A stretch of DNA of 38,336 nucleotides from a virus: the IMG/VR virus record IMGVR_UViG_3300044731_000225, positions 1 to 38,336 of that record, one strand, 5' to 3'. The position numbers were made by a program, and so were the translations under genes. Positions 31,290 to 38,336 of this stretch are shown here, in pieces. Positions within the stretch are counted from its first letter, which is position 1. The number at the start of each line of letters is the position of its first letter. A model generated the notes under the pieces. It was not told the origin of the DNA and made no database searches. It saw only the letters and a list, made by a program, of their open reading frames with translations.

Positions 31290-31666
31290 TTTGTTTTGCT
31301 CCGTTTTGCAATTTGCTCTGCTTGAATATTTAAATAAGCACTATCGAGCCGCATAATAGCACTTACTTCTAATGGCGTTAATTCTATATTGGTCAATCTT
31401 GACCATGCGTCAATTTCCGAGTAACTAATAGGATTTTGACCAAACCCATTGCTTGAGCGTGTCCGGCTTAATTCACCAAACCACGTCCAGCAATAAGCAT
31501 AACTTTCTGGCATGGGCAGCGATTTATAATCGTCTGGTACATCATGCCCCATTGCAATAATCGCTTGAGCTTCATCGCGTAAACTGCTGCCATTGTCGTT
31601 TGTTTTGCTGAGTTCAAATTCTCGTGTGCCAAACTCGACAATGTCATTGATTAGGCTTTGATAAAG
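31286..31666 (-). CDS. tail assembly chaperone, -1 frame extension (GT product)
   Basis: This frame is reached by -1 frameshifting from the upstream chaperone gene; it has no good start of its own. After the slip the ribosome reads LYQSLINDIVEFGTREFEL, then continues into MGHDVPDDYKSLPMPESYAY and the helical end. The combined GT protein is 257 residues (131 from the first frame plus 126). The T part binds the tape measure, as in lambda, and is absent from the mature tail. An ATG at 31552 begins a shorter frame, but its upstream extension to the slip site is open. Confidence 0.85.
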   Translation of the reverse strand, partial: LYQSLINDIVEFGTREFELSKTNDNGSSLRDEAQAIIAMGHDVPDDYKSLPMPESYAYCWTWFGELSRTRSSNGFGQNPISYSEIDAWSRLTNIELTPLEVSAIMRLDSAYLNIQAEQIAKRSKTK

Positions 31667-32058
31667 TTTCCCAAGTTATTACTTGCCTCAAATACTTGTT
31701 CACGGATTTCGCTGTTGCGCTCCATTAACTTTGTGGCGTTTTCTGGTGAATATTCAAAGTTAGTAATTCCGCGCCACGCAACAACACGAATTGCTGCTGC
31801 GTCAATGCCGAATTGTTCATCGTCTTCAATGGTGCGTTCAACTTCTTTGCCACGTTTAGCCGCTAACTGATCTTGTGATTTTCTACGGTTTAATGTTTTG
31901 CGAACCCAATCTTGTACTTTTGGTGATTGTGAACCAAGCACTGTAATAAATACGCCTGTATCGCCACCGTCAGCTCTTAAATATTCAAACTCATAAGCGT
32001 TTTCTGACGCGCTAACTAAATCTAAATCATCAAATGATAAACCTGTTTTTTTGCTCAT
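31651..32058 (-). CDS. tail assembly chaperone G
   Basis: 135 residues from ATG 32058 (AGGAAC upstream; the longer ORF begins inside the terminator hairpin). The sequence MSKKTGLSFDDLDLVSASEN and a helical C-terminus fit gpG-type chaperones, which coat the tape measure during tail assembly. It ends shortly after the slippery heptamer, as expected for the unshifted product. It is downstream of the tail-tube gene across an intrinsic terminator. Confidence 0.85.
   Translation of the reverse strand: MSKKTGLSFDDLDLVSASENAYEFEYLRADGGDTGVFITVLGSQSPKVQDWVRKTLNRRKSQDQLAAKRGKEVERTIEDDEQFGIDAAAIRVVAWRGITNFEYSPENATKLMERNSEIREQVFEASNNLGNFIKA
31666..31672 (-). promoter_or_regulatory. -1 ribosomal slippery site G_GGA_AAC
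   Basis: Leftward GGGAAAC is in the exact X_XXY_YYZ register relative to the chaperone frame (TTG GGA AAC) four codons before its stop. Slipping to GGG AAA continues into the -1 frame without a stop to 31286. It is equivalent to the lambda G/GT site (GGGAAAG). Confidence 0.92.
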
Positions 32059-32082
32059 GTTCTTATGTTCCTGTTGATTTAT

Positions 32083-32121
32083 AAAAAAATACCCACGCCC
32101 GCATGATTGCAAGCGTGGGTA
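32083..32121 (-). terminator. mid-operon intrinsic terminator after the tail-tube gene
   Basis: A 9-bp perfect stem TACCCACGC/GCGTGGGTA (32113-32121 with 32090-32098) with a 14-nt loop is followed leftward by seven T residues (32089-32083). It would reduce transcription past the abundant tail-tube protein into the chaperone and tape-measure genes. Confidence 0.85.
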
Positions 32122-32136
32122 ATTGTAGCACTATTT

Positions 32137-33348
32137 TTAAGCGAGTGAATCTTGAACCATGATTGTTGTCGCCAAATTAGCCACCGCACTACCACCCGCT
32201 GTATTTTTAAGCGCAGTAAATGGGAATGTGCGAGTTAAACCAGACGCGCCATCAGTTACATCAGCACCGCCAATTTTAACGCGTGACATAGTAAACGATA
32301 CAAAATCAGCCGTTGCAGTGCTATCTGTTGTTAATGCCACAATGATAGACACTTCGGTTTCATTGATAAAGTAATCGCGGAATGTTGCATCAGTGAAATA
32401 AGCACTAAATGTGCCTGTTGCACCTACAACGCCTTGAAATACGTCTGGGCGTGTTAATGAACCAACTACCGCGTCTGCCACTGCAATATTTCCGTTAATG
32501 TCAAAATCAATTGAAGTAACAATGGCAACTGGTGTGCCTGCAACAAGTAACAAGCCATTTACACCAGCAGTAACGCCACCTGTTGTGATCGCAGTTGGTG
32601 AAGTTAAAACTTGTGATGTGCCAGTGGTAACGTTTAAGCCGACCAATGGAAAATCAATGGTCGCCATGCCGTTTGCAGGGATTTTTACCTGTGCGTTGGT
32701 TTGCATAATGTCAGTATAAACCTCTGACTGCGCAACGTCTGAAAACCAATGTTCAACCGTGTAATAATCTTGTGTCTGTGAAGTTTCTGGCACATAAGTA
32801 TATTTTCCAGGAATAGCAACAGTTACACCAGTAACTGAGGTTGCATTATCTGCAAGCGCACTACCGTTTAACGTTTTAACTGTTAATGTGGTTGCTGTTA
32901 CAGCAGTTACTAACAAATTTTTATTTAAGTTAGCTGCGTTAACGCTGCCCACCGTAATACGAACAACATTGCCGATTTTAATGCCAGCCGTTAATGGGTT
33001 GCCTGTTTGGAATGTAATCACGCCAGTTGATGCAACAATAGTCACAGCCGCTGCGGTTAACGATGAAATCGCAACAAAGTCTTTACGCAATACAGATTGC
33101 AAAAAGTCTTTATATGTTCCAGCCGATAATTCACCGCTTAATGTACCCGTTGATTGTCTTGAACCATGACGGAAATCAGCAACTTGTTGATCTGGGCGAA
33201 TTTCGTTTGACTGGAATGTTTCTTTGGTTAAGTTAATCGTGCTTGTAACACGTCTTAATTCTTGACCGCCACCGCCTGAAGCTGCTACGCCTAAGCCTGT
33301 TTGTTTTTTGTAAGATACGACTTTTTTAACGCCTTGTGCAATTGTCAT
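32137..33348 (-). CDS. major tail (tube) protein
   Basis: 403 residues. The N-terminus, KKQTGLGVAASGGGGQELRR then STINLTKETFQSNEI, is typical of siphophage tail-tube proteins, as is RHGSRQSTGTLSGELSAGTY. A beta-rich insertion (~105-190, TVASTGVITF, then TATTLTVKTLNG) resembles an added Ig-like surface domain, making it longer than the usual ~200-300 residues. It forms the hexameric rings of the tail tube. It is immediately followed by a terminator, consistent with high-level expression. Confidence 0.85.
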   Translation of the reverse strand: MTIAQGVKKVVSYKKQTGLGVAASGGGGQELRRVTSTINLTKETFQSNEIRPDQQVADFRHGSRQSTGTLSGELSAGTYKDFLQSVLRKDFVAISSLTAAAVTIVASTGVITFQTGNPLTAGIKIGNVVRITVGSVNAANLNKNLLVTAVTATTLTVKTLNGSALADNATSVTGVTVAIPGKYTYVPETSQTQDYYTVEHWFSDVAQSEVYTDIMQTNAQVKIPANGMATIDFPLVGLNVTTGTSQVLTSPTAITTGGVTAGVNGLLLVAGTPVAIVTSIDFDINGNIAVADAVVGSLTRPDVFQGVVGATGTFSAYFTDATFRDYFINETEVSIIVALTTDSTATADFVSFTMSRVKIGGADVTDGASGLTRTFPFTALKNTAGGSAVANLATTIMVQDSLA

Positions 33349-33359
33349 TTTGTAACCTC

Positions 33360-33767
33360 TTATGGATAAATATCTGCTGAAAAGTAAATTGATACCGGAA
33401 TTTTATAAAGCACCCCGTCAATCAATGCCGGTGCAATTGATGGTGTCTTGTCAATAATAACAGTTACACTGCCGTTTGTTAAACTTGTACCGCGTTTAAA
33501 ATGATTAACCAGTAAATCAACGCGGGTTGCTGCTGTTTTTGCGCCTACATTAGCTGGATAACACAATAGCACCTGCATAAAACCTTTTACGCGATAATGA
33601 TTGCCGCCTAATGTTGGGTTAAGCGTATCTGCAATCATTAAATTAACTTGCTGATATGCTGTGCCAACGACGGGCGTAAACGGTACGTTTTCCCACGCTG
33701 TCGCAATCGTGGGCGTTAGCGCATTGAGTTTTGTTTCTAATGCTGTGCGGATCTCAACTAGTGCCAT
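33360..33767 (-). CDS. tail terminator protein (DUF4128-like)
   Basis: 135 residues, matching the tail-terminator fold by pattern: an N-terminal helix VEIRTALETKLNAL, then AWENVPFTPVVGTAYQQVNL and GFMQVLLCYPANVG. In lambda-like tails the terminator (gpU type) caps the tail tube at its designed length and joins the neck. Its place, after the gp10-like protein and before the tube protein, is standard. It overlaps the upstream gene by 14 bases. Confidence 0.78.
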   Translation of the reverse strand: MALVEIRTALETKLNALTPTIATAWENVPFTPVVGTAYQQVNLMIADTLNPTLGGNHYRVKGFMQVLLCYPANVGAKTAATRVDLLVNHFKRGTSLTNGSVTVIIDKTPSIAPALIDGVLYKIPVSIYFSADIYP

Positions 33768-34158
33768 TTAATAACCCCTCAAAACGTGCAACGTTTACTC
33801 TAACCATGCCATTGGGTGACTTTGTGCTGTGTCCATATTCTAATGGCTGAATGTATTGCACGTTATTGGTTAAATACACAACACTTCCAGCTCTGCGTGG
33901 AATAGTTCTTTGTATTTTCTCATCCGACCCGTTTGCATCTTCACCAACAAAAGGCGCACCAATTGTGCATTGCCAATTATTGCGAGCGTTTCCGCCAACA
34001 TAACCTTCTGGAGCTGCCGCTGGATTTTTCCATGTGCTAGGTTCGCCAACTGGTGTATCTTTTCTAATTCCAATAAATACGCCAAGCGTTGCCATTCTTA
34101 TTTGGTCATCAATGCGACCATTAACACGCGCCACAATTTGCGACATTGAACCCGTCAT
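33754..34158 (-). CDS. HK97 gp10-like neck / tail completion protein
   Basis: 134 residues. The end pattern RRAGSVVYLTNNVQYIQPLEYGHSTKSPNGMVRV with the final ARFEGLL is the signature of HK97 gp10-family minor tail proteins (key residues Tyr, Glu, Gly near the C-terminus). They sit at the head-tail junction. The N-terminal helix is followed by an insert with GIRKDTPVGEPSTWKNP. It overlaps the neighbours on both sides. Confidence 0.78.
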   Translation of the reverse strand: MTGSMSQIVARVNGRIDDQIRMATLGVFIGIRKDTPVGEPSTWKNPAAAPEGYVGGNARNNWQCTIGAPFVGEDANGSDEKIQRTIPRRAGSVVYLTNNVQYIQPLEYGHSTKSPNGMVRVNVARFEGLLNGTS

Positions 34159-34514
34159 TTTCTCACCTGCATTTCATAAAGCGCGGGCAATTCACCCGAC
34201 CAGATATGACGAACCGCCACCACTTGATAAACTTCACTATCAACGGTTACTTTGTCTGCCGGTTGTGGCGTTGGTGCACCTAATGCCGCAATCATTACCT
34301 TTCTGTCGCCCGCTTGCACTACACCGCTAATAAAATCAATTCCGTTATAGTCTTTGATAACAGCAGTATGATTAGTGGATGTTGTTGTTCCGCCCGATAA
34401 CTCCCCTGTTGTTGGGTCATAAGTACCTTCAACAATAGACGTTAGCGTAATTGATTTGCCAAACTTATCAAGCAATTTATCTGCTGTGGAGCGAGCGCGA
34501 GCATCAAGTGTCAT
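34155..34514 (-). CDS. head-tail joining (stopper-like) protein
   Basis: 119 residues with a beta-barrel-like pattern: FGKSITLTSIVEGTYDPTTG, then AVIKDYNGIDFISGVVQAGD and a final strand ALYEMQVRK. The length and gene order (between the connector and gp10-like genes) fit the stopper protein that closes the portal channel after packaging. No family is named with certainty. Confidence 0.68.
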   Translation of the reverse strand: MTLDARARSTADKLLDKFGKSITLTSIVEGTYDPTTGELSGGTTTSTNHTAVIKDYNGIDFISGVVQAGDRKVMIAALGAPTPQPADKVTVDSEVYQVVAVRHIWSGELPALYEMQVRK

Positions 34515-35041
34515 GTTCTCACCAATGATCTCGACATATCATTACCCTGTTGTTTAAAAAACACGGATAACATGGCGTCAATTTGAGCATAGCGTGTTTG
34601 CTGTGGTGAATATTTATCATATTCCACCTCGATAACGTCTACTTTTTCACGGATAACGCCTTGTGTTAAATCCTGCATTAAAATTGCTGTGTAAGATTTC
34701 AATGCTAATTCAGCACACGCATTTTTTACAGTAGTTGGCACAATGTCAAAATCCACATATTGCGGAAAAACATTTGCAGATAATGAATCAATTAATGGAA
34801 CGTATAAACGCGGCCAATCAAGCGACTGGGTTGAATATCTGCGATAACCCGCATATTGCAAACGATATTGAGCCACCATATAATCTGTGGCTTTGCGCAA
34901 TAATTGTTCTTTTGTTGCATCACTTGTAATTGCCGCCCATGCCGTATTGCCAATGTTTGCGTGGTAGGTTGTTGCGTCTGCTACTGATACATAGCTTTCA
35001 GCGTTTGCAAGTCCAGTACCGTCTTCAACGATTAACGCCAT
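34511..35041 (-). CDS. head-tail connector, DnaT-like/adaptor family
   Basis: 176 residues from ATG 35041, chosen because GGAGG lies 7-8 bases before it inside the end of the upstream gene. It begins MALIVEDGTGLANAESYVSV, the standard opening of the DnaT-like phage head-tail connector family, then YHANIGNTAWAAI and KEQLLRKATDYMVAQYRLQY. The helical core resembles the gp6/gp15-type adaptor that binds the portal. It overlaps the stopper by 4 bases. Confidence 0.8.
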   Translation of the reverse strand: MALIVEDGTGLANAESYVSVADATTYHANIGNTAWAAITSDATKEQLLRKATDYMVAQYRLQYAGYRRYSTQSLDWPRLYVPLIDSLSANVFPQYVDFDIVPTTVKNACAELALKSYTAILMQDLTQGVIREKVDVIEVEYDKYSPQQTRYAQIDAMLSVFFKQQGNDMSRSLVRT

Positions 35042-35042
35042 T

Positions 35043-35522
35043 TTAATCCTCCATCCATTCAATCATGCCGTAAATTCCACTGCCAGAAACAACTGCGTTA
35101 TCAGCAAAAATAATTAAACCTTCATTTTTTGCCAATATAAAACCTTCACCATTATTGTCAAACTCAATAGTTGACGCATTTCCAGTAAATTTAGAAATAA
35201 CTGAGCGTTCCAAAAAATAAGGCTCTTGCGTCACGCCTGTCATATCTAAACCCGCTTGATTGCGTAAGCATAACATTTTGCTAGGCTCGTTTTGATTGTC
35301 GTACTTTGTTACGGTTAACGTTGTGCCGCTTGTTGGTGTGCCTTTAATGCGAGCAAACGCATAAACTGAATTACCATGGCCGCCCGCGTCTGCGCTATCT
35401 AGCTGGATGTGCATTTTTGTTATGCGCAGTGATGTGTCATCAGTATTAACAAACGCCTGATAAACCGTCCCCGCTGTTACGGTGGTTGGTTTTGTTGCTA
35501 TTTTGCAAACGTAATGCTTCAT
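35043..35522 (-). CDS. probable head decoration or structural protein
   Basis: 159 residues, beta-rich, with KPTTVTAGTVYQAFVNTDD and TLTVTKYDNQNEPSKMLCLRN and a final SGSGIYGMIEWMED. It lies between the coat and connector genes, the usual place of head decoration, fibre or head-completion proteins. No family is recognised. Its ribosome site is a GGCGGA that is part of a small hairpin upstream (35527-35545). Function is inferred only from place. Confidence 0.68.
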   Translation of the reverse strand: MKHYVCKIATKPTTVTAGTVYQAFVNTDDTSLRITKMHIQLDSADAGGHGNSVYAFARIKGTPTSGTTLTVTKYDNQNEPSKMLCLRNQAGLDMTGVTQEPYFLERSVISKFTGNASTIEFDNNGEGFILAKNEGLIIFADNAVVSGSGIYGMIEWMED

Positions 35523-35526
35523 AAGT

Positions 35527-35585
35527 CCGCCATAAATAAAGGCGGGAGAACGCGAACAGGAACGAACGCGAACCCCCTGAAAAAA
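35527..35585 (-). promoter_or_regulatory. short intergenic element after the coat gene
   Basis: Leftward, this 59-base gap has two copies of GTTCGCGTTC flanked by G and C runs that could pair, then a CCGCC/GGCGG hairpin (35541-35545 with 35527-35531). The 3' arm overlaps the likely ribosome site of the next gene. No T run follows, so it is not a standard terminator; it may moderate expression or be an mRNA processing site. Confidence 0.4.
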
Positions 35586-36734
35586 TTAACCTAGCAACGT
35601 AGCAACGTGGTTTGGTTTCCATACTTTTACGCCATACAAACAACGTACTTCAAGCATGGTTTTCATATAACCTTTATAAACTGCAATTTCAAATACTAAA
35701 CCGCTTGTTGGGTCTTGTACTGTCATCACGTCAACGGCAGAATCACCGCCATTAGGCATTGCAGGTGGGCGCATACCTAACTCAACGGCTGATTTGTGAA
35801 ACGCAACACTTGGTGTGTAAGAATCACCAACAGTTAAAGCGTTTGCTGTAGCAATGACTTTTTGTGCGCCTGGTGCATTTAATGAAATAGTGCCAGCAGC
35901 AGTAACGCCTGTTCCAACAACATATTTGTTAACGGTATCTGCTGCAAATGTTACAACGTCACCAGCCAATACTGTGCCGCTACCTGTTACCAATGCAATG
36001 TCAGTAACACCAACAGCAGTTGAGCCAGAAGTAACGTAAGAAGTGCCACCGCCTTTTGTGTGCGTAGTAATACCAGCCGATTCTTTAATCATGATGCCTT
36101 GCAAGTCTAGCAAAGTACCTTGGCGGAGTAACGCTTCATTGCCTGAAGTGTTAACTTGTTGCAATTGCGCTAAATTACGCAATTTAACGCCAGCCGCTGT
36201 GTTCATAATCAATGAAATTTGATTATCAGTTGGGCAGCCGTTATCAACTAGGATTTGACGCACTTGCGCAATAGTGTCGAAGTTAGACGCAAATGGTGTA
36301 GTGCCTGCTGAACCTACAGCGCGTGATGCGCCTTTGTAAGCCGCTGAGAATAAATCTTGCTCAATTTTGTTGCACAATGCGCGGATTGCTTGGGCAATTT
36401 GATCGCCATAAATGGTTTCATATCCAGCACCATTGTTGACGTGTTTAATATCTTCACCCGTCCAAGGAATCTGAACCGAAGCGTAAGAATCAAGCGTCAT
36501 TGTTTTGTTGTCAACGGTTTGATCTGTACCTTCAGGAATTGTCATTGAAGGCGCAAATGAAGTGTTAACGCTTGGTGTGCGAGTAAATGCCGCACGGATT
36601 GTGTCGCCTTTTGCAGCGCGGATTGTTGCATCACCATTGATGGTAGATGAAGGGATAAAACCAACTAATTCACGACCGACTACATCTGCCGCTTTGTATA
36701 TGTCACTAGCTAAATTGTTGAGCACATTACTCAT
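35586..36734 (-). CDS. major capsid protein, P22 coat-like
   Basis: 382 residues. The start, MSNVLNNLASDIYKAADVVG, and the core PEGTDQTVDNKTMTLDSYAS, then IPWTGEDI and AQAIRALCNKIEQDLF, follow the P22 gp5 coat family (HK97 fold). A beta-rich insertion ~235-320 (ALVTGSGTVLAGDVVTFA, then VGTGVTAAGTISLN) corresponds to the family's added I-domain. The C-terminal EVRCLYGVKVWKPNHVATL is characteristic. It overlaps the homing endonuclease stop (ATGA), and AGAGGA within the endonuclease gene's end serves as ribosome site. Confidence 0.88.
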   Translation of the reverse strand: MSNVLNNLASDIYKAADVVGRELVGFIPSSTINGDATIRAAKGDTIRAAFTRTPSVNTSFAPSMTIPEGTDQTVDNKTMTLDSYASVQIPWTGEDIKHVNNGAGYETIYGDQIAQAIRALCNKIEQDLFSAAYKGASRAVGSAGTTPFASNFDTIAQVRQILVDNGCPTDNQISLIMNTAAGVKLRNLAQLQQVNTSGNEALLRQGTLLDLQGIMIKESAGITTHTKGGGTSYVTSGSTAVGVTDIALVTGSGTVLAGDVVTFAADTVNKYVVGTGVTAAGTISLNAPGAQKVIATANALTVGDSYTPSVAFHKSAVELGMRPPAMPNGGDSAVDVMTVQDPTSGLVFEIAVYKGYMKTMLEVRCLYGVKVWKPNHVATLLG

Positions 36735-37447
36735 GATAGTTCCTCTTTGATTTGAAGTTTTTTAGCGGCTATTGTCGCTAATCTTTTTGCAATTCGCTTT
36801 TCAACCCATTCGGGTGATTGCGCTTTACCTTTGTGAGCTATCGACATTTTTTCTTTTGTTTCAGCCGATAACACGTTTCCTAACGCTCTTTTATTTCCTA
36901 TTAAACTAGCAGATACTTTTGCTTTTGTTTCATTGCTGTATTTTTTTCCTAAATTTGCTTGTCTCATTTTTTCAACATGAGACTGTGTTTTTTTTATTCC
37001 TGTATGTGCTAATCTTAGTTTTTCTTTTGTTTCATCGCTATGTATTCTTCCTTTATTTCCATCAGATATTGATTGTTTATGTTGATCTGATAATTTAATT
37101 CCTTTTTTAGCAACACTAATTTTATTTTTTGTTTGGTCTGAGCGTTTTACGCCTATCGCGCTACTTGCTCTAATAGTTGCATTATAGCCTTTATAATACG
37201 AATTATAAGCGTCTATAGCTTGTTGTTCATAAAATAATAAATCTTTAGGTTTGCAAATAATAATAGGTTGAAATATAAAAGCATCTTCGCCATGCTTATT
37301 CCATGAGCGTTGAAGTTTTATTGAATGATGGGCGTTTTTAACTAAAACGTTTTTATGCTTTCGAAAACGTGTTTTAAATGATTTTGCTGAACCGATATAG
37401 CATTTACCATTAACAACATTTTGAATTTTATAAATTCCACCAATCAT
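36731..37447 (-). CDS. GIY-YIG homing endonuclease
   Basis: 238 residues. The N-terminal GIY-YIG nuclease shows GIYKIQN, KCYIGSAK, an Arg in FKTRFRKH and the Glu in LLFYEQQAIDAYN. It is followed by repeated NUMOD3-type DNA-binding units: HSDETKEKLRLAHTG, KKYSNETKAKVSA and LSAETKEKMSIAHKG. It is a free-standing mobile endonuclease inserted between scaffold and coat genes, with base composition slightly more AT-rich than its neighbours. It overlaps the coat start. Its translation start is controlled by a hairpin (see 37451-37488). Confidence 0.92.
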   Translation of the reverse strand: MIGGIYKIQNVVNGKCYIGSAKSFKTRFRKHKNVLVKNAHHSIKLQRSWNKHGEDAFIFQPIIICKPKDLLFYEQQAIDAYNSYYKGYNATIRASSAIGVKRSDQTKNKISVAKKGIKLSDQHKQSISDGNKGRIHSDETKEKLRLAHTGIKKTQSHVEKMRQANLGKKYSNETKAKVSASLIGNKRALGNVLSAETKEKMSIAHKGKAQSPEWVEKRIAKRLATIAAKKLQIKEELS

Positions 37448-37450
37448 GAA

Positions 37451-37488
37451 AACTACTCCAGCTAAGTTTAGGAGTAGTTATTATATCA
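37451..37488 (-). promoter_or_regulatory. RBS-sequestering hairpin with overlapping extended -10 promoter
   Basis: Leftward AACTACTCC (37479-37471) pairs perfectly with GGAGTAGTT (37459-37451), hiding the GGAG ribosome site 8 bases before the endonuclease ATG. Just upstream is an extended -10 box TGATATAAT (37488-37480). Transcripts starting there, near 37473, would lack most of the 5' arm and leave the ribosome site free. Read-through late mRNA would keep it closed. Confidence 0.75.
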
Positions 37489-37533
37489 TAATTGGATATA
37501 TCTAGCGGCTGTTTTTTATAAACAATCGCTTAA

Positions 37534-38154
37534 CTACTGCTCTGTAACTTTGCCGCCACTTTTTGCAAAACTTGCCCGCTCTGGGTGTGACATATTGTCA
37601 AACGTTGAACGGCTTACAACTTGTTGCCCAGTGCTACCACTTCCACCATTTGCGCCACCACCATTATTTTGTGGTGCTGCAATATAATGTTTGCCGTCAT
37701 CACTGGTCGCCCATTCTGTTACGAACGCGCTTAAATCTTTGTCGCCTATAACTGCTTTGCGTGTGTCGCCATCAATAGCGATTTTCGCCTGTGATGATAA
37801 CATAGCTTTGACCGCAGGTAAAAATGGTGTAGCAACACCAACCTTTACAAGTGCATCCGTCAAACCATTATCTAAAAGCAATTTAGATGTAAACCCACTT
37901 TCTGAATCTAATGCGGCTTTAGTTTGCTCAAATGCTTTTTGCTGATCTTTGATTGTTTTTTGTGATGCCGTTAGATTGTTTTCTAACTCATCAATTTTAT
38001 TTTGTAGTTTATCCAATTCCGCTGGATCTATTTGCTTTCCTTTTCGTGCCTCTTTCAGCTCTGCTAAAAGTTCACCGTTTTTCTTTGCAAGTCCGCTTGT
38101 TGCTTCATCAACTGCGGCTTTAATTTGCTCTGCAATACTTAATTCTTCTGACAT
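37534..38154 (-). CDS. capsid scaffolding protein
   Basis: 206 residues. A long N-terminal coiled coil runs from about 5 to 85 (KKNGELLAELKEARKGK, then LDKLQNKIDELENNL and KDQQKAFEQTKAAL), followed by a globular middle (LLLDNGLTDALVKVGV, PFLPAVKAML) and a Gly/Asn-rich linker NNGGGANGGSGSTGQQ leading to the basic tail. This is the architecture of P22-like coat partners and of GP20-type scaffolds that direct capsid assembly then leave. GAGGG precedes the ATG at 5-base spacing. Its position before the coat gene agrees. Confidence 0.85.
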   Translation of the reverse strand: MSEELSIAEQIKAAVDEATSGLAKKNGELLAELKEARKGKQIDPAELDKLQNKIDELENNLTASQKTIKDQQKAFEQTKAALDSESGFTSKLLLDNGLTDALVKVGVATPFLPAVKAMLSSQAKIAIDGDTRKAVIGDKDLSAFVTEWATSDDGKHYIAAPQNNGGGANGGSGSTGQQVVSRSTFDNMSHPERASFAKSGGKVTEQ

Positions 38155-38201
38155 ATAACCCTCTGGGTTGTGGTTGACGGCTCTGCCATCGTTAATAAAA
38201 T

Positions 38202-38336
38202 CTAAATTACGTCTTTAATAATTTCAATCGCTGTATCTTGTGGGATTTCACGGATATTTTCAACGTGTTCTGCCGCACCGATAATGTCACCGTGTGAAAT
38301 ATCATCAACTGCACTTGTTGCTTCATCGACTGCTTT
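38202..38336 (-). CDS. small virion-region protein, C-terminal part (window-edge copy)
   Basis: This is the C-terminal part of the 60-residue protein whose start is at 175, cut by the window edge. The frame enters from the right edge through the repeated 127 bases and stops at TAG 38204-38202, ending EIPQDTAIEIIKDVI. On the circle it is one gene, 48 bases upstream of the scaffold start. Confidence 0.75.
   Translation of the reverse strand, partial: KAVDEATSAVDDISHGDIIGAAEHVENIREIPQDTAIEIIKDVI
38210..38336. repeat. terminal direct repeat, right copy
   Basis: These bases are identical to 1-127; see the left copy. Removing one copy restores a continuous small gene and the circular map. Confidence 0.95.

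Noticed and set aside
31286-31552. Stand-alone 88-residue tail gene starting at ATG 31552
   Set aside because: The frame is open upstream to the slippery heptamer, and the ATG is internal to the frameshift product.
35523-35585. Terminator after the coat gene
   Set aside because: The hairpin is not followed by a T run on the leftward strand; it is listed only as a short element of uncertain role.
1-38336. tRNA genes, CRISPR arrays, insertion sequences, integrase and attachment sites
   Set aside because: I looked for these on both strands and saw no convincing cloverleaf, regular spaced repeats, transposase or recombinase motifs. A tRNAscan-SE run would settle the tRNA question.

Overview
The window is a complete tailed-phage genome, assembled as a circle and opened inside a small gene. 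The first 127 bases are repeated exactly as the last 127 bases (1-127 = 38210-38336), so the unit genome is 38,209 bp. The morphogenesis genes are those of a long-tailed (siphovirus-like) phage: a P22-type coat protein, a 1748-residue tape measure and a lambda-style frameshifted tail chaperone. A lysozyme-type endolysin with small membrane proteins, sigma70-like promoters and an AT-rich base composition suggest a Gram-negative, probably freshwater or soil proteobacterial host. The host cannot be named from the sequence. No integrase, excisionase or recognisable CI-type repressor is visible, so a lytic or non-integrating life style is likely.

Transcription is laid out simply. Two units diverge near 11.76 kb. 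Rightward (+), an early/middle unit runs to about 20.0 kb: a DUF2800 nuclease-like protein, a DUF2815 ssDNA-binding protein, a VRR-NUC nuclease, a SNF2-type helicase, dUTPase, a winged-helix/DUF3310 fusion, and many tiny membrane, Cys-rich or unknown ORFs. Leftward (-), a small helix-turn-helix protein and a prim-pol/SF3-helicase replication protein end at 9.08 kb. From about 8.75 kb a third, very long leftward unit runs around the circle to 20.03 kb. In order it carries PhoH; a conserved small protein; HNH; ParB-like; ABC-ATPase-GNAT; formyltransferase-like; terminase small and large; portal; MuF; scaffold; GIY-YIG endonuclease; coat; connectors; tail tube; chaperones; tape measure; tail tip; lectin-like receptor-binding candidate; and lysis genes. 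The early and late units converge on a bidirectional terminator at 20.00-20.03 kb.

The most unusual part is the ~990-bp gene-free stretch at 8092-9083. It holds (i) a cluster of GGTAACAG/TTTACTGTTACC repeats in both orientations beside an AT-rich run, just after the replication gene, which is a candidate replication origin; (ii) a promoter with a perfect -35 box and 17-bp spacer; (iii) about 516 nt of highly structured, non-coding, leftward RNA ending in an intrinsic terminator; and (iv) a second structured element before phoH. The RNA is either a stand-alone large phage ncRNA or the attenuated leader of the late operon. A near-palindromic operator, TGTAAATTATAATTTACA, recurs at four control points (8769, 11749, 13353, 15936), suggesting one phage regulator governs all units.

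Other notable items are a possible DNA-modification cassette (ParB-like, ABC-ATPase fused to a Mom-like GNAT, and a formyltransferase homologue lacking its catalytic Asn), a homing endonuclease whose ribosome binding site is hidden in a hairpin that its own promoter would bypass, and a textbook G_GGA_AAC slippery site in the tail chaperone gene.
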